From: Solibacillus silvestris | GTDB taxonomy: Bacteria; Bacillota; Bacilli; Bacillales_A; Planococcaceae | Reading direction: 5' to 3' | DNA: 64,000 nucleotides | Assembly: GCA_001586195.1 (NCBI GenBank) | Contig: CP014609.1 | Coordinates: 594,001-658,000, forward strand | Part shown: piece by piece, positions 1 to 9,491 of the stretch | Position numbering within the stretch: position 1 is the first letter of the stretch | How the letters are laid out: each line of letters opens with the position of its first letter | Notes under the pieces: generated by a model | What the model was told of the DNA's origin: nothing | The model's input: the letters and a program-made list of their open reading frames with translations, nothing else | Databases searched by the model: none | Position numbers and translations under genes: made by a program

Positions 1-2
1 AA

Positions 3-344
3 CATGCATTATTAGTTTTAACAAAAACGGGGTATTCTTCTATTCCTGTACTTGATGTAAAGTATCGTTTAAAAGGTTTGTTAAGTACCAAAATGATAAC
101 AGAGTCTATTTTAGGCTTAGAGCGAATTGAATATGATAGATTAGCAGACATTCGTGTGGATGAGGTCATGAATCAGGAAGTTGTATATTTAAAAATTACG
201 GATACATTCCAACGTGCACTCGATCTAGTAATTAACCATGCCTTTTTATGTGTAGTCGATGAAGAAGGCACTTTTGTCGGTATTATGACGCGAAGAATTA
301 TTTTAAAACAATTAAAGAAATATATTTACCAACACAACGCTTAA
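3..344 (+). CDS. cbpB: CBS domain protein CbpB/DarB (YkuL), 3' part only
   Basis: The window opens inside this gene. The frame is open from base 3 and gives 113 residues to the TAA at 342-344, so roughly 35 N-terminal residues are missing compared with B. subtilis YkuL (about 147 aa). The visible part holds the end of one CBS motif (SSIPVLD) and a complete second one (VDEVMNQEVVYL, then AFLCVVDEEGTFVGIMTRR). In B. subtilis this small two-CBS protein binds cyclic di-AMP and, when unbound, contacts Rel and pyruvate carboxylase; pycA lies 34 kb downstream here. The next gene is ccpC, as in B. subtilis ykuL-ykuM, which supports the assignment. Confidence 0.85.
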   Translation, partial: HALLVLTKTGYSSIPVLDVKYRLKGLLSTKMITESILGLERIEYDRLADIRVDEVMNQEVVYLKITDTFQRALDLVINHAFLCVVDEEGTFVGIMTRRIILKQLKKYIYQHNA

Positions 345-353
345 AATAAAAGT

Positions 354-387
354 CGACAAAGTCCTAAAGGGATTTTGTCGTTTTTTT
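354..387 (+). terminator. Rho-independent terminator after cbpB
   Basis: The arms CGACAAAGTCC and GGATTTTGTCG pair over 11 bp with one G-U and a four-base loop, followed by seven T. It begins 10 bp after the cbpB stop and separates it from ccpC. Confidence 0.85.
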
Positions 388-417
388 AACCGTTCGGTCG
401 GAAAGGGAGGATTGTCA

Positions 418-1317
418 GTGACAATAACAGAAGCAGAAATTATTAAAGTGTTGGCAGAGGAAGGAAATATGCGAAAAGCGGCAGAGCGCCTTTTTTTAAC
501 GCAGCCGGCACTGTCACAGCGACTTCAATCAATCGAAAAAGAGTGGGGTGTACAATTGTTTATTCGTTCCCAGAAAGGATTAACACCAACTCCCGCGGGT
601 GAACTGGTCATTCAGTATTCGAACGATTTGCTTGTGAAGCGTGAAGAAATTTTTGAAACGATTCATTCGTTAAATACAAAAGTGCATGGCACATTAAAAA
701 TTGCCTGTGCATCGATTGTCGGTCAAAATTGGCTTCCGAAAGTATTAAAAGACTATGTAACAAAATATCCGGATACGAAAATTTCATTAATTACTGGATG
801 GAGCTCGGAAATCATTAAAGCCCTGTATGATGGGGAAGCGCATATTGGCATCGTCCGCGGGCAGGCAGAATGGAAGGGGAAGAAAATTCATTTGTTCCGC
901 GATACGATGTATTTAGTTGATAAAGAAATTCAGGATATGGAAGATATATTGACATCAGACCGCCCATTTATCCAATTTAAAAGTGATTCAAATTATTATC
1001 AGGAAATTCAGCAATGGTGGCAACGTCATTTCAACTACAATCCAAGACACCAAATTATTGTGGATCAAATTGAGACATGCAAGCAGATGGCGGTAAATGG
1101 TATCGGATATGCGATTTTACCATCCATCACACTGAACGGTGAGGAAAATGTTCATAAAATACCATTGGCGAATAATGGAAATGACGATGGACTAACACGG
1201 GATACATGGCTGATCGGATATGAATCAACATTCGAATTACGCCAAGTGGAGGCTTTTGTCGATTTAGTACAGGATCATGCACGCTGTCTGTATGATTATT
1301 CGAACGAAACGAACTAA
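418..1317 (+). CDS. ccpC: LysR-type regulator CcpC
   Basis: A 299-aa LysR-family protein. An N-terminal winged helix-turn-helix (MRKAAERLFLTQPALSQRLQ, about residues 16-35) is followed by a substrate-binding domain containing the strongly conserved LITGWSSE and VDQIETCKQMA stretches that I recognise from B. subtilis CcpC (YkuM). CcpC represses aconitase and citrate synthase genes and responds to citrate. I start at GTG 418, seven bases after the AAAGGGAGG Shine-Dalgarno at 402-410. An in-frame TTG at 412 lies too close to that site. The gene sits alone between the cbpB terminator and dapH. Confidence 0.88.
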   Translation: MTITEAEIIKVLAEEGNMRKAAERLFLTQPALSQRLQSIEKEWGVQLFIRSQKGLTPTPAGELVIQYSNDLLVKREEIFETIHSLNTKVHGTLKIACASIVGQNWLPKVLKDYVTKYPDTKISLITGWSSEIIKALYDGEAHIGIVRGQAEWKGKKIHLFRDTMYLVDKEIQDMEDILTSDRPFIQFKSDSNYYQEIQQWWQRHFNYNPRHQIIVDQIETCKQMAVNGIGYAILPSITLNGEENVHKIPLANNGNDDGLTRDTWLIGYESTFELRQVEAFVDLVQDHARCLYDYSNETN

Positions 1318-1392
1318 AAAATAGTTTTAATATTACTGAAAATTTAGTACAATTATTCATGTTAAAAAATCTAACACGCAGCGAGGTGTCAT

Positions 1393-2106
1393 ATGGAAAA
1401 ATTAAATGCACAGCAAATTATTGATTTTATTTCAGAAGCGAAAAAGGTTACACCAGTAAAAGTTTATGTAAAGGGAATTGGTGTTGCGGATTTATCATTT
1501 GGTACCGAAAGCAAAGTGTTTGGTGAAGGTAATAATGCGGTAGTGTTTGGCGAATGGTCGGAAATTGAAGCATCGTTGAAAAAATATGCAGATCTTATTG
1601 AAGACTATGTAGTAGAAAGTGATCGCCGTCATTCAGGTGTACCGCTCTTGGATACAAAAAAAGTAAATGCGCGAATCGAACCAGGTGCGATTATCCGTGA
1701 TCAAGTTACAATCGGTGACAATGCAGTCATTATGATGGGTGCCATTATTAATATTGGTGCTGAAATTGGTGCAAAATCAATGATTGATATGGGCGCGGTA
1801 TTAGGTGGTCGTGCAACAGTAGGAGAAAATTGCCATATTGGTGCGGGAACGGTTCTAGCAGGCGTAGTTGAGCCACCGAGTGCGTTGCCGGTTGTTGTGG
1901 AAGATGATGTTGTCATCGGTGCAAATGCTGTTGTATTGGAAGGTGTTCGCATCGGTAAAGGCGCGGTAGTAGCGGCCGGAGCAATCGTTATTAAAGATGT
2001 TGAGCCATATACAGTCGTTGCAGGCGTACCAGCTCGTCAAATTAAAGTATTGGATGAAAAAACAAAGTCGAAAACAGAAATTATCGATTCACTGCGTAAT
2101 CTATAA
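1393..2106 (+). CDS. dapH: Tetrahydrodipicolinate N-acetyltransferase DapH
   Basis: A 237-aa left-handed beta-helix acyltransferase. Hexapeptide repeats run from about residue 95 to 215 (for example [20 protein letters not shown] and the [20 protein letters not shown] segment). An N-terminal DapH domain precedes them ([18 protein letters not shown]). It acetylates tetrahydrodipicolinate in the acetylase branch of the diaminopimelate/lysine pathway in the cytosol. dapL follows 15 bp downstream, so the two most likely form one operon, as ykuQ-ykuR do in B. subtilis. The start has an AGGTG Shine-Dalgarno at 1383-1387. Confidence 0.95.
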   Translation: MEKLNAQQIIDFISEAKKVTPVKVYVKGIGVADLSFGTESKVFGEGNNAVVFGEWSEIEASLKKYADLIEDYVVESDRRHSGVPLLDTKKVNARIEPGAIIRDQVTIGDNAVIMMGAIINIGAEIGAKSMIDMGAVLGGRATVGENCHIGAGTVLAGVVEPPSALPVVVEDDVVIGANAVVLEGVRIGKGAVVAAGAIVIKDVEPYTVVAGVPARQIKVLDEKTKSKTEIIDSLRNL

Positions 2107-2121
2107 AAAGGCGGGAACGAC

Positions 2122-3243
2122 ATGAGGCATCTTATTGAAGTAAGACGAGACCTACATAAAATTCCTGAAGTAGGCTTTAATGAATTTAAAACACAAAGCT
2201 ATTTACTCCAATTCATATCAAATCTAGATCAGCAGCATTTGCAAATAACGACTTGGAAAACAGGTATTGTTGTATTGATAAAAGGCACGAATCCGTCAAA
2301 GCTGATCGGTTGGCGTACAGATATAGATGCGCTTCCTGTACAAGAAGAGACGGGACTCCCGTTTGAATCGGAAGTTGACGGATTTATGCATGCATGTGGT
2401 CATGATTGTCATATGGCCATTGCGCTTGGCCTTGTTGAGACGTTTTCAAAACAGCCGCCTGTTCACAATGTCGTTGTCTACTTTCAGCCAGCCGAAGAAG
2501 GTCCGGGTGGAGCAGAGCCGATGCTGGAATGGCTAAAAGAAGAACAGCCGCATCTTGTTGCAGATGAGATTTATGCATTGCATATTGCCCCGGAATATCC
2601 GGTAGGTACGATCGCAACGAGACCAGGACTGCTGTTCGCCAATACTTCTGAGCTGTTTATTGACTTGAAAGGGATTGGCGGACATGCAGCCTATCCACAT
2701 AAAACGAGAGATATGACTATTGCAGCAGCCAATTTAGTTATGCAGCTGCAAACAATTATTAGCCGGAATGTTGATCCATTGGATAGTGCAGTCATTACAA
2801 TCGGGAAAATGACTTCCGGTACGGTTCAAAATGTCATCGCGGAAAATGCGCGTCTTGAAGGAACCATTCGGACGTTGAATGCACAGGCGATGGCAGAGGT
2901 AAAACGACGTATTGAAGCAATTTGCAAGGGCATTGAAGCCGCATTTGAATGCGCTATCGCTATCGATTACGGCTCGATGTATTATGAGGTAAATAATAAT
3001 GCAAATTGTGCCAATGCGCTGCTGGAGTTTGCTGAACAGTTTGACGGGACTACCGCTTATGAATGTCCTGCTGCAATGACAGGGGAAGACTTTGGCTATT
3101 TCATTAAGGACTTGCCAGGCGCTATGTTCTGGACAGGAGCCAATTCCAACTACGGCCTCCACCATGCAAAAATGGCACCGGATGAGTCGCTCATTCCTCT
3201 TAATTACCGCTTCGTCGAACAATTTATCCGCCAACTTGTTTAA
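2122..3243 (+). CDS. dapL: N-acetyldiaminopimelate deacetylase DapL
   Basis: A 373-aa M20-family metallohydrolase that removes the acetyl group from N-acetyl-LL-diaminopimelate, the step after the DapH branch. Family signatures are visible: ACGHDCHM around residue 92 (metal-binding HDxH), QPAEEGPGG around residue 122 with the catalytic glutamates, IGGHAAYPH in the lid domain, and MTGEDFGYF near the C-terminus. An AAGGCGGG Shine-Dalgarno precedes ATG 2122. The gene is the last in the dapHL operon and is followed at once by a strong terminator. Confidence 0.94.
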   Translation: MRHLIEVRRDLHKIPEVGFNEFKTQSYLLQFISNLDQQHLQITTWKTGIVVLIKGTNPSKLIGWRTDIDALPVQEETGLPFESEVDGFMHACGHDCHMAIALGLVETFSKQPPVHNVVVYFQPAEEGPGGAEPMLEWLKEEQPHLVADEIYALHIAPEYPVGTIATRPGLLFANTSELFIDLKGIGGHAAYPHKTRDMTIAAANLVMQLQTIISRNVDPLDSAVITIGKMTSGTVQNVIAENARLEGTIRTLNAQAMAEVKRRIEAICKGIEAAFECAIAIDYGSMYYEVNNNANCANALLEFAEQFDGTTAYECPAAMTGEDFGYFIKDLPGAMFWTGANSNYGLHHAKMAPDESLIPLNYRFVEQFIRQLV

Positions 3244-3250
3244 CATATGA

Positions 3251-3286
3251 AAAGGGCTATCCAATTTAATTTTGGATAGCCCTTTT
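3251..3286. terminator. Bidirectional terminator between dapL and the MFS gene
   Basis: A perfect 13-bp stem (AAAGGGCTATCCA and its complement TGGATAGCCCTTT) has T-runs on the + side and A-runs on the other side. It can end both the rightward dapHL transcript and the leftward MFS transcript. Confidence 0.88.
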
Positions 3287-3292
3287 TGATTT

Positions 3293-4480
3293 TTAAGAAG
3301 CAGCTTTCATTAAATGGGGTGCTTTTTTGACTGTCCATGAATAGGCAAGCATGAAACAGCCGACAAGTACACAAGTACCTAAAATGTATGGCGAATCAGG
3401 ATTCCAGTCAAATAGTACACCGGCAAGTGCTGGACCGAACATATTGCCAAGACTCATATAAGCATTGTTCATACCGGCAGCAAAGCCTTGTTCATTACCA
3501 GCAAGCTTAGAAATGAGTGTATTTACTGCAGGACGTATAAATGTTGTGGCAATCGAGAACAGTGTAGCGACAACTAAAATGATGAAGAAGCCACTAATGT
3601 AAATAACGAGCAGCATCATTGCGGCCGCCAACAATAAGTTGACTAAAATAACCTTCATTTCCCCGAAGCGTTTAAACAATTTGTTCACGACAAACATTTG
3701 CAGCACTACACCCGCAAACCCTCCGACTGTTAAAATTATGGCGATTTCTGATGGAGAATAACCGAATTTATGGTCTAAATAAAGTGTTAAAGTTGCTTGG
3801 AAATTGGAAATACCAAAACTGAATGTAAAGACGATGATTAAAAAGACAAAATAAGATGTCTTCACGGACTTGGCCAATTGCCTTGCTAATTTTTCCCTTG
3901 GTGCGATAACCTCACGAACATTTTTTATATTAGGTAAGTAAATGGCAGATAAAATGGCTGCAATATATGCTACAACCCCCGCTAAATAGAAAGGAAACGT
4001 CAGGTTGACTTCAGCTAGAAATCCGCCGATACCCGGACCGACCATAAAGCCTAAAGACATCGCAGCACCGATCATGCCCATCCCTTTTCCACGTTCTTCA
4101 TATGTCGTAATATCAGCTACAAATGCCATTATCGGAGCCATAATAAATGCCGCACCTGTTCCGCTTAAAAATCTCGCTAAAAACAATATCCATACTTCCG
4201 AAGCGAGACCGAATAATATTTGTGCAGAACCATAGACAATTAGCCCGCAAATAATAAACATTTTTCGTCCGTGACGGTCCGATAAGTCTCCTGCAATCGG
4301 AGAAAATAAGAACTGTGCGAGTGCGAAGCCTGCAACTAAGAAGCCCAGCACCTGCCCACCGACACCAAATACTTGTAAATAGGAAGGCATAACAGGAACA
4401 ATAATCCCGATACCGCCCATTGTAATGAACATATTAAACATTAATAAATAAAGCGCTAACTTATTGGATTTTTCTGTCAT
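3293..4480 (-). CDS. MFS drug:H+ antiporter family exporter
   Basis: A 395-aa membrane protein with about 12 hydrophobic segments. It has the major facilitator motif A between helices 2 and 3 (GDLSDRHGRKMFI) and the antiporter motif C in helix 5 (MSLGFMVGPGIGGFLAE), which place it in the DHA1 group with NorA, Bmr and Blt-type multidrug exporters. Substrate cannot be read from sequence. Start ATG 4480 has an AAAGGAAGG Shine-Dalgarno. It is transcribed alone, convergent with dapL, and is not part of the conserved ykuR-ykuV neighbourhood, so it is probably an accessory insertion. Confidence 0.85.
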   Translation of the reverse strand: MTEKSNKLALYLLMFNMFITMGGIGIIVPVMPSYLQVFGVGGQVLGFLVAGFALAQFLFSPIAGDLSDRHGRKMFIICGLIVYGSAQILFGLASEVWILFLARFLSGTGAAFIMAPIMAFVADITTYEERGKGMGMIGAAMSLGFMVGPGIGGFLAEVNLTFPFYLAGVVAYIAAILSAIYLPNIKNVREVIAPREKLARQLAKSVKTSYFVFLIIVFTFSFGISNFQATLTLYLDHKFGYSPSEIAIILTVGGFAGVVLQMFVVNKLFKRFGEMKVILVNLLLAAAMMLLVIYISGFFIILVVATLFSIATTFIRPAVNTLISKLAGNEQGFAAGMNNAYMSLGNMFGPALAGVLFDWNPDSPYILGTCVLVGCFMLAYSWTVKKAPHLMKAAS

Positions 4481-4609
4481 ATAATGCCAGCCTTCCTTTT
4501 AGATAATTCGATAATAGAAATATATATTTATAATGAATATCATACTCTAAAATTTTTGAAATTGCATTTATTCATACCGAATATAATTCCCATTTTGTGA
4601 TTACGAGTA

Positions 4610-4643
4610 AACCCCCTGCACATAATTCATTTATGCAGGGGGT
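4610..4643 (-). terminator. Terminator of the DsbA-like gene
   Basis: Arms AACCCCCTGCA (4610-4620) and TGCAGGGGGTT (4633-4643) pair perfectly over 11 bp. On the minus strand the hairpin lies about 20 bp after the stop of the DsbA-like gene. The T-tract is short. Confidence 0.65.
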
Positions 4644-4661
4644 TCATTATTCCGAATTAAT

Positions 4662-5591
4662 TTATTTATTCGCTGCAACTAAATAAGTTTCGCCAAGAAT
4701 TTCTTTTAACTCGTATTGATCTGCGGAAAGCTGCTGTTCAATAAAAGAATGAACATCCGATTTATCTAAATCGTACATCACTTCAATTTCTTTAGAAAAT
4801 ATCAGTTTTTCAGTTTCTAGAAACGCTGGTAAGGATGGCTGTTCTGCTGGTCGAAGTTCTTCTGTAATAATAACTTGTTTTAATCCGTCAATATACGCCT
4901 GTAATGGCTGACCACCAACAATTTTGACTCCTTTATTTTCCTTATTCACTATGATGATCGTTGGGAATCCTCTAACACCGAGTGTTTTAACAAGATCAAA
5001 ATCTTCATTTAATAACTGTTGTCCGATCGGTTGCTCTGCTTCACTTACAATTATTTCGCCATCAAGGCCAACCTGATTGACAAGCTCCACTAAAACGGAC
5101 CTTTCAGAAATATTCTCGTTAAATACAAAAAGTGCTTCTCTTGCACGACGCAAATATTCAGATGCGATTTTCTCGTTATAATTTTTTTGAAGTATTTTAA
5201 AAACATGAGATGGCGGATAGGATGATTGAACAGGATTGTCTACCATTAAAGATCCATCAATCGGCATTCTTGAATACTGCCCTACTTCACGCCAATGCCC
5301 TGCAACGTCAGCTGGCTTATATATTCCGTTTGCAGGATCAATAGGTCCATCATGCCATTTTTCCAGCAAGCCCCCCATTACTGTATGGAAGTTGAAATGC
5401 TTTCCATACTGTTTTACAAAACGTCCGATTACAGGTTCAATTGCCCAGCAATGCGAGCAAATAGGATCTGTTACATAATAAAGGTCCACTGATTTTTCCT
5501 GTTTGTTAAAATCAATTAGTTCCAATTCATTTTCCTCAGCCACACCACAAACCCCAGTTACTAAATCACAAACCATATTATTATTTTTCAA
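4662..5591 (-). CDS. DsbA-family thioredoxin-fold protein
   Basis: A 309-aa protein. The thioredoxin-like active site is TDPICSHCWAIEPV (CSHC, about residues 42-45), and a cis-proline loop is visible in VRGFPTIIIVNKENKG. Upstream of the fold there is an additional Cys pair in CDLVTGVCG. No signal peptide is present, so it should act in the cytosol. It resembles the DsbA-like group found in Bacillus rather than extracytoplasmic DsbA. The frame is open to 5705, but TTG 5591 has an AAGGGAGGA Shine-Dalgarno at 5599-5607, so I start there. It is divergent from a TetR gene, which may regulate it. Confidence 0.75.
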   Translation of the reverse strand: MKNNNMVCDLVTGVCGVAEENELELIDFNKQEKSVDLYYVTDPICSHCWAIEPVIGRFVKQYGKHFNFHTVMGGLLEKWHDGPIDPANGIYKPADVAGHWREVGQYSRMPIDGSLMVDNPVQSSYPPSHVFKILQKNYNEKIASEYLRRAREALFVFNENISERSVLVELVNQVGLDGEIIVSEAEQPIGQQLLNEDFDLVKTLGVRGFPTIIIVNKENKGVKIVGGQPLQAYIDGLKQVIITEELRPAEQPSLPAFLETEKLIFSKEIEVMYDLDKSDVHSFIEQQLSADQYELKEILGETYLVAANK

Positions 5592-5732
5592 TGTCAATTC
5601 CTCCCTTAAGTGATATCTTTGTTCTATAATGAATTGTAAAAGATACTCAATACATTGAATACCAATAGTTCCGGAGATATGTTGTATATTCAACACATTC
5701 GGCAATCTGTATAAAAAGTAGGAGGGATAACA

Positions 5733-6293
5733 ATGAAGGAAGTAAAAGTAGACCCTAGAATACGCCGTACACGTAAACTGATCATGGATGCTTTTATAGA
5801 GCTTTCAAGTCAGAAGGAATTTAAGGATATAACGGTTAAGGATATTACAGCTGAAGCTATGATTAACCGTGCCACTTTCTATTATCATTTTGAAGATATT
5901 TATGATCTGTTGGATAAATCATTATCGGAAGTACTATTAGTTAATTTAGATTGTGATACGTACAAAAGCAGTGAATTAAATGAAGAAGTGTTAAGCAGTA
6001 TTTTCAAAGTGATCACCGATTTCCAAATGTCACTATCTACTCGCTGCCATCGGGGGTATGAAGATACGATTGCTCGAATTATCAGGGAACAGCTTGAAAT
6101 TATTTTTTATCAAATGCTCCTTAAACAGCGTGCCAATGAAGATATGCAAGCATTAAAGCTTACAGCACTCATGTTGAGCTGGGGGATATACGGAGCTTCT
6201 GTGGAGTGGAAAAGAAGCGGTGAAAAAGTTGAACCGGAAACCTATATTAAATCAGTAATACCATATATCATGTCTGGAATTAGGCGCATGTGA
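5733..6293 (+). CDS. TetR/AcrR-family transcriptional regulator
   Basis: A 186-aa protein with a TetR-type helix-turn-helix at residues 11-55 (RKLIMDAFIELSS, then TVKDITAEAMINRATFYYHF). The C-terminal ligand domain is helical and not assignable. A GTAGGAGGG Shine-Dalgarno precedes ATG 5733. It is divergent from the DsbA-like gene, with about 140 bp between start codons that could carry an operator. Its stop codon abuts the Shine-Dalgarno of the Nudix gene, so the two are co-transcribed. Confidence 0.85.
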   Translation: MKEVKVDPRIRRTRKLIMDAFIELSSQKEFKDITVKDITAEAMINRATFYYHFEDIYDLLDKSLSEVLLVNLDCDTYKSSELNEEVLSSIFKVITDFQMSLSTRCHRGYEDTIARIIREQLEIIFYQMLLKQRANEDMQALKLTALMLSWGIYGASVEWKRSGEKVEPETYIKSVIPYIMSGIRRM

Positions 6294-6307
6294 AAGGGGA
6301 GGTATGG

Positions 6308-6769
6308 ATGAATTATAAATTTTGGACTGTTGTAATGATACAAAAAGAGGATCGTGTGTTATTGCTCAACCGCCAGCATGATCATTTCAAAGGCTATATT
6401 CCACCAGGTGGTAAAGTGGACTTTCCTGAAGGCTTTGCTGAAGGGGCAATCCGGGAAGTAAAAGAAGAGACAGGACTGGATGTACAGTCTTTAGTATTTA
6501 AAGGAATCTCCCATTATACAAATCCGGAACTGCACGATCATTTTATTATTTATAACTATTGGACGGATCATTTTACGGGCGAAGTTTTAGGCTCCTGCAA
6601 TGAAGGGGAGCTGGAGTGGGTAAAAATAAGCGAAGCCAGGAATTACCCGATGCAGGAAGACATTCAAGTGCGCTTCGATTTATTCTTTGAGCCAGGGACA
6701 TTTGAAATTCATACAATGTGGGATGAACGAAACAACCAAATCGATAAGCGAATCATACATAAGCTATAA
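6308..6769 (+). CDS. Nudix hydrolase (MutT-like)
   Basis: A 153-aa protein with a complete Nudix box at about residues 32-54: G, five residues, E, seven residues, then REVKEETGL, matching GX5EX7REUXEEXGU. This motif binds the metal that hydrolyses a nucleoside diphosphate linked to a variable group, and family members close to this one are often called 8-oxo-dGTP diphosphatases; the substrate is not proven. ATG 6308 is five bases after an AAAGGGGAGG site. An in-frame GTG at 6290 lies upstream of that site and is rejected. It follows the TetR gene in one operon. Confidence 0.85.
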   Translation: MNYKFWTVVMIQKEDRVLLLNRQHDHFKGYIPPGGKVDFPEGFAEGAIREVKEETGLDVQSLVFKGISHYTNPELHDHFIIYNYWTDHFTGEVLGSCNEGELEWVKISEARNYPMQEDIQVRFDLFFEPGTFEIHTMWDERNNQIDKRIIHKL

Positions 6770-6803
6770 AAAAGCGTGACCAAAAATTTTGGTCACGCTT
6801 TTG
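6768..6803. terminator. Bidirectional terminator between the Nudix gene and potD
   Basis: AAAGCGTGACCAAAA pairs with TTTTGGTCACGCTTT in a near-perfect 15-bp stem with T-runs in both directions, serving the convergent Nudix and pot operons. Confidence 0.88.
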
Positions 6804-6805
6804 TT

Positions 6806-7882
6806 CTATCTCAAACTCATCTTAAATTCAAGGAAGTATTCGTTATATTTACCTAACCATTCAAGGCCAAGGTTTTCATAAACTTCCAATGTTTCACGTT
6901 GGTCATGTGACGGATAGAAACGTTCGTCGTTAATAACTTCCTCGTCCATGAGTTCCCATGCTGCTTCATTCGGTGTTGAATAGCCGACATAGTCCGCGTT
7001 TTGCGCAGCATTTTCAGGATCAAGCATAAAGTTGATAAATTTATGGGCACCTTCAATATTTTGTGAAGTTTTTGGAATGACCATATTATCAAACCATAAG
7101 TTGGAGCCTTCTTGCGGTACGGCAAACTCCAATTCTTCATTTTCCCACATCATATCTGCGGCCTGACCGGAGAATGTTAATGCTACAGATGCTTCATTGT
7201 TTATCATAAGCGGAGTAATCTCATCGCCGATAATCGCTTTAATATTTGGTGAAAGCTCAATTAAGTGATCTGTCGCTTCACGCAATAAATCTTCATCTTT
7301 CACATTAAGCGATTCGCCGATTGAGTTCAGTCCCATCCCAATTACTTCACGTGAACCATCAACTAGAAATACTTTTCGTTTTAATGAAGGATCCCATAAG
7401 TCTTCCCAAGTTTCGAATGTTAAATGGTCTTCGATTAAATTCGGATTATAGACAACTCCAACTGTTCCCCAGAAATAAGGAATGGAGTATTCATTGCCCG
7501 GATCGAACGGCAGATCCATAAAGTCTGCATTAATATTTTTCAGATTGGGCACTAAACCGTGATCAATCGGAATGAGCAGGTCATCTTCCTTCATCGATTC
7601 GATTGTATATTCAGAAGGGACCGCAATATCATAGGCAGAACCGCCTTGCTGTACTTTCGTCAACATCGCTTCATTTGAATCAAATGTTTCATATGTTACT
7701 TTAATTCCTGTTTCTTCTTCAAACTTATCGATTAATTCCGGGTCGATATATTCCCCCCAGTTATAAACCGTTAAAGTATCTTTACTTCCTGCAGAACCAG
7801 ATGATTGCATACGGTCAACTGTAAAAAACAGTAGGGCACATACAATGACAATGGCAGCCGTTGCTTGTACTAATTCTCTCAT
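6806..7882 (-). CDS. potD: Spermidine/putrescine-binding protein PotD
   Basis: A 358-aa periplasmic-type binding protein of the polyamine ABC transporter. Family hallmarks are TVYNWGEYIDPE near residue 37, the YDIAVPSEYTIE segment, IPYFWGTVGVVYNP, and the late NFMLDPENAAQNADYVGYSTPN segment. The N-terminus has one hydrophobic segment (residues 7-22) containing a Cys but no convincing lipobox, unusual because Gram-positive PotD proteins are normally lipoproteins; it may be held by an uncleaved anchor. ATG 7882 overlaps the potC stop by four bases, so it is translationally coupled as the last gene of the operon. Confidence 0.92.
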   Translation of the reverse strand: MRELVQATAAIVIVCALLFFTVDRMQSSGSAGSKDTLTVYNWGEYIDPELIDKFEEETGIKVTYETFDSNEAMLTKVQQGGSAYDIAVPSEYTIESMKEDDLLIPIDHGLVPNLKNINADFMDLPFDPGNEYSIPYFWGTVGVVYNPNLIEDHLTFETWEDLWDPSLKRKVFLVDGSREVIGMGLNSIGESLNVKDEDLLREATDHLIELSPNIKAIIGDEITPLMINNEASVALTFSGQAADMMWENEELEFAVPQEGSNLWFDNMVIPKTSQNIEGAHKFINFMLDPENAAQNADYVGYSTPNEAAWELMDEEVINDERFYPSHDQRETLEVYENLGLEWLGKYNEYFLEFKMSLR

Positions 7883-8679
7883 CGTTGTCCCCCCGTTGCT
7901 ACTGATTTTGAACCTTTGTTAATAAAGTAGTAACCGATTACTATTAATACCGTTACAGCAAATACTAACCCGGAAATGGCATTGATAGTTAACGAAATGC
8001 CGGCACGGGCCATTGAGTAAATTTCTACAGATAATGTACTGAAGCCATTTCCTGTTACGAAAAATGTAACCGCGAAATCATCTAGAGAATAAGTCAACGC
8101 CATAAAGAATCCGGCAAAAATCCCTGGTGAAATATACGGTAAAATAACACGTGTTAATACATCGCGTTTCGTTGCACCTAAGTCTCGTGCAGCATCAATT
8201 AGGGAAGTGTTCATTTCAAGCAATTTAGGTAAAACCATGAGTACAACGATAGGTACACTGAACGCAATATGCGATACAAGTACAGAAGCGAATCCTAGTT
8301 TTACACCGATCATCGTAAATAAAATTAAGAAGCTTGCACCGATGACAACGTCAGGTGAAACAATCAAAACATTATTTAACGAAAGCAATGTATTGCGCAT
8401 CTTTTTGTCTTTCAGTGATACAATACCGACTGCTCCGAGCGTTCCGATAATCGTTGCAATTAAACCTGATAAAAGGGCAACGAGTACTGTATTCAGCAAA
8501 ATAATAATTAATCGTGAATCATCAAATACAGCCGCATAGTGCTCAAGTGTGAATGATTCGAAATTATTCATGCTGCCGCCACTATTAAAGGAGTAGAAAA
8601 TTAAATAAAATATGGGTGCGTAAAGGATCGCGAATACGAAAAGTAAATATACTTTCGACATAGCGGACAACTTTTTCAT
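7879..8679 (-). CDS. potC: Spermidine/putrescine permease PotC
   Basis: A 266-aa inner-membrane permease with six predicted helices. The EAA loop that docks to the ATPase appears as LIDAARDLGATKRDVLTRVILPYISPGI (quoted only to locate it, near residues 155-182; key residues are the A-A-x-x-L-G core). It pairs with PotB to form the polyamine channel. A GGAGG Shine-Dalgarno lies 9 bases before ATG 8679, and the start overlaps the potB stop by one base. Confidence 0.92.
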   Translation of the reverse strand: MKKLSAMSKVYLLFVFAILYAPIFYLIFYSFNSGGSMNNFESFTLEHYAAVFDDSRLIIILLNTVLVALLSGLIATIIGTLGAVGIVSLKDKKMRNTLLSLNNVLIVSPDVVIGASFLILFTMIGVKLGFASVLVSHIAFSVPIVVLMVLPKLLEMNTSLIDAARDLGATKRDVLTRVILPYISPGIFAGFFMALTYSLDDFAVTFFVTGNGFSTLSVEIYSMARAGISLTINAISGLVFAVTVLIVIGYYFINKGSKSVATGGQR

Positions 8680-9491
8680 CAGACACGTCCTCCTTTAGAT
8701 TTTTGTTTCGTGAACAGCATTGTGAGCACCATGAATAAAATTAAGAACACGGCAATTGTCGAACCCATACCCCAGTTTTGGGAAACGAGGAATTGTTGCT
8801 CGATCGCCGTCCCTAAAGTAATGACCTGGTTTCCGGCGATTAAACGTGTAATCATAAACAGTGACAGTGCCGGAATGAACGTTACTTGAATACCTGATTT
8901 TACGCCGTCGATTGTCAGCGGGAAAATGACACGGCGGAAAGTTGTCCATGCATTTGCCCCTAAATCACGTGAAGCATAAATAAGTGAAGGATTCATTTTG
9001 TCCAATGAATTGAAAATCGGAATAATCATAAACGGAATGAAAATATAGACCGATACAAATACGAAACTAAAGTCTGTAAATAAAATTTGCTTTGGATCAA
9101 AACCAAACACTTCGATCAGTGCATTGATCGGACCGTATAAACCGAAAATGCCGATAAATGCGTATGTTTTTAACAGCAGGTTAATCCAAGAAGGGATAAT
9201 AATCAGCATAAGCCATAGTTGTTTATGCTTCGTTTTTGTCAGTAAGTAGGCAGTAGGGTAGGCAAATAATAATGTGAATAATGTTATTAAAAACGCATAC
9301 CAGAAACTGCTCAATGTCATTTTCAAATAAACCGGTGTAAAGAACTTCGCATAGTTGGCCAATGTAAAGTTCCCGTTCAAATCAAGAACAGAATAATAGA
9401 CGATTAACGCAATTGGTGCGATAACGAATAAAATTATCCAAAATACGTAGGGGATTAACGGTCCTTTAGCTGTTTTATTCATGTTCTTCAT
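8679..9491 (-). CDS. potB: Spermidine/putrescine permease PotB
   Basis: A 270-aa permease with six predicted membrane segments and an EAA-type loop ([18 protein letters not shown]). It starts inside the end of potA. ATG 9491 is preceded by a GGAAG site; ATG 9482 and ATG 9518 are also in frame, and the sequence does not decide firmly among them. It forms the transmembrane pore with PotC. Either choice keeps an overlap with the potA stop at 9475, implying coupled translation. Confidence 0.9.
   Translation of the reverse strand: MKNMNKTAKGPLIPYVFWIILFVIAPIALIVYYSVLDLNGNFTLANYAKFFTPVYLKMTLSSFWYAFLITLFTLLFAYPTAYLLTKTKHKQLWLMLIIIPSWINLLLKTYAFIGIFGLYGPINALIEVFGFDPKQILFTDFSFVFVSVYIFIPFMIIPIFNSLDKMNPSLIYASRDLGANAWTTFRRVIFPLTIDGVKSGIQVTFIPALSLFMITRLIAGNQVITLGTAIEQQFLVSQNWGMGSTIAVFLILFMVLTMLFTKQKSKGGRV

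Noticed and set aside
1127-1411. 94-codon minus-strand ORF across the ccpC-dapH junction
   Set aside because: No Shine-Dalgarno, overlaps two recognised genes, and no promoter is visible.
2734-3264. 176-codon ORF on the minus strand, antisense to dapL
   Set aside because: It lies wholly within dapL, has no Shine-Dalgarno, and its translation (rich in Cys, His, Asn) is typical of an antisense shadow.
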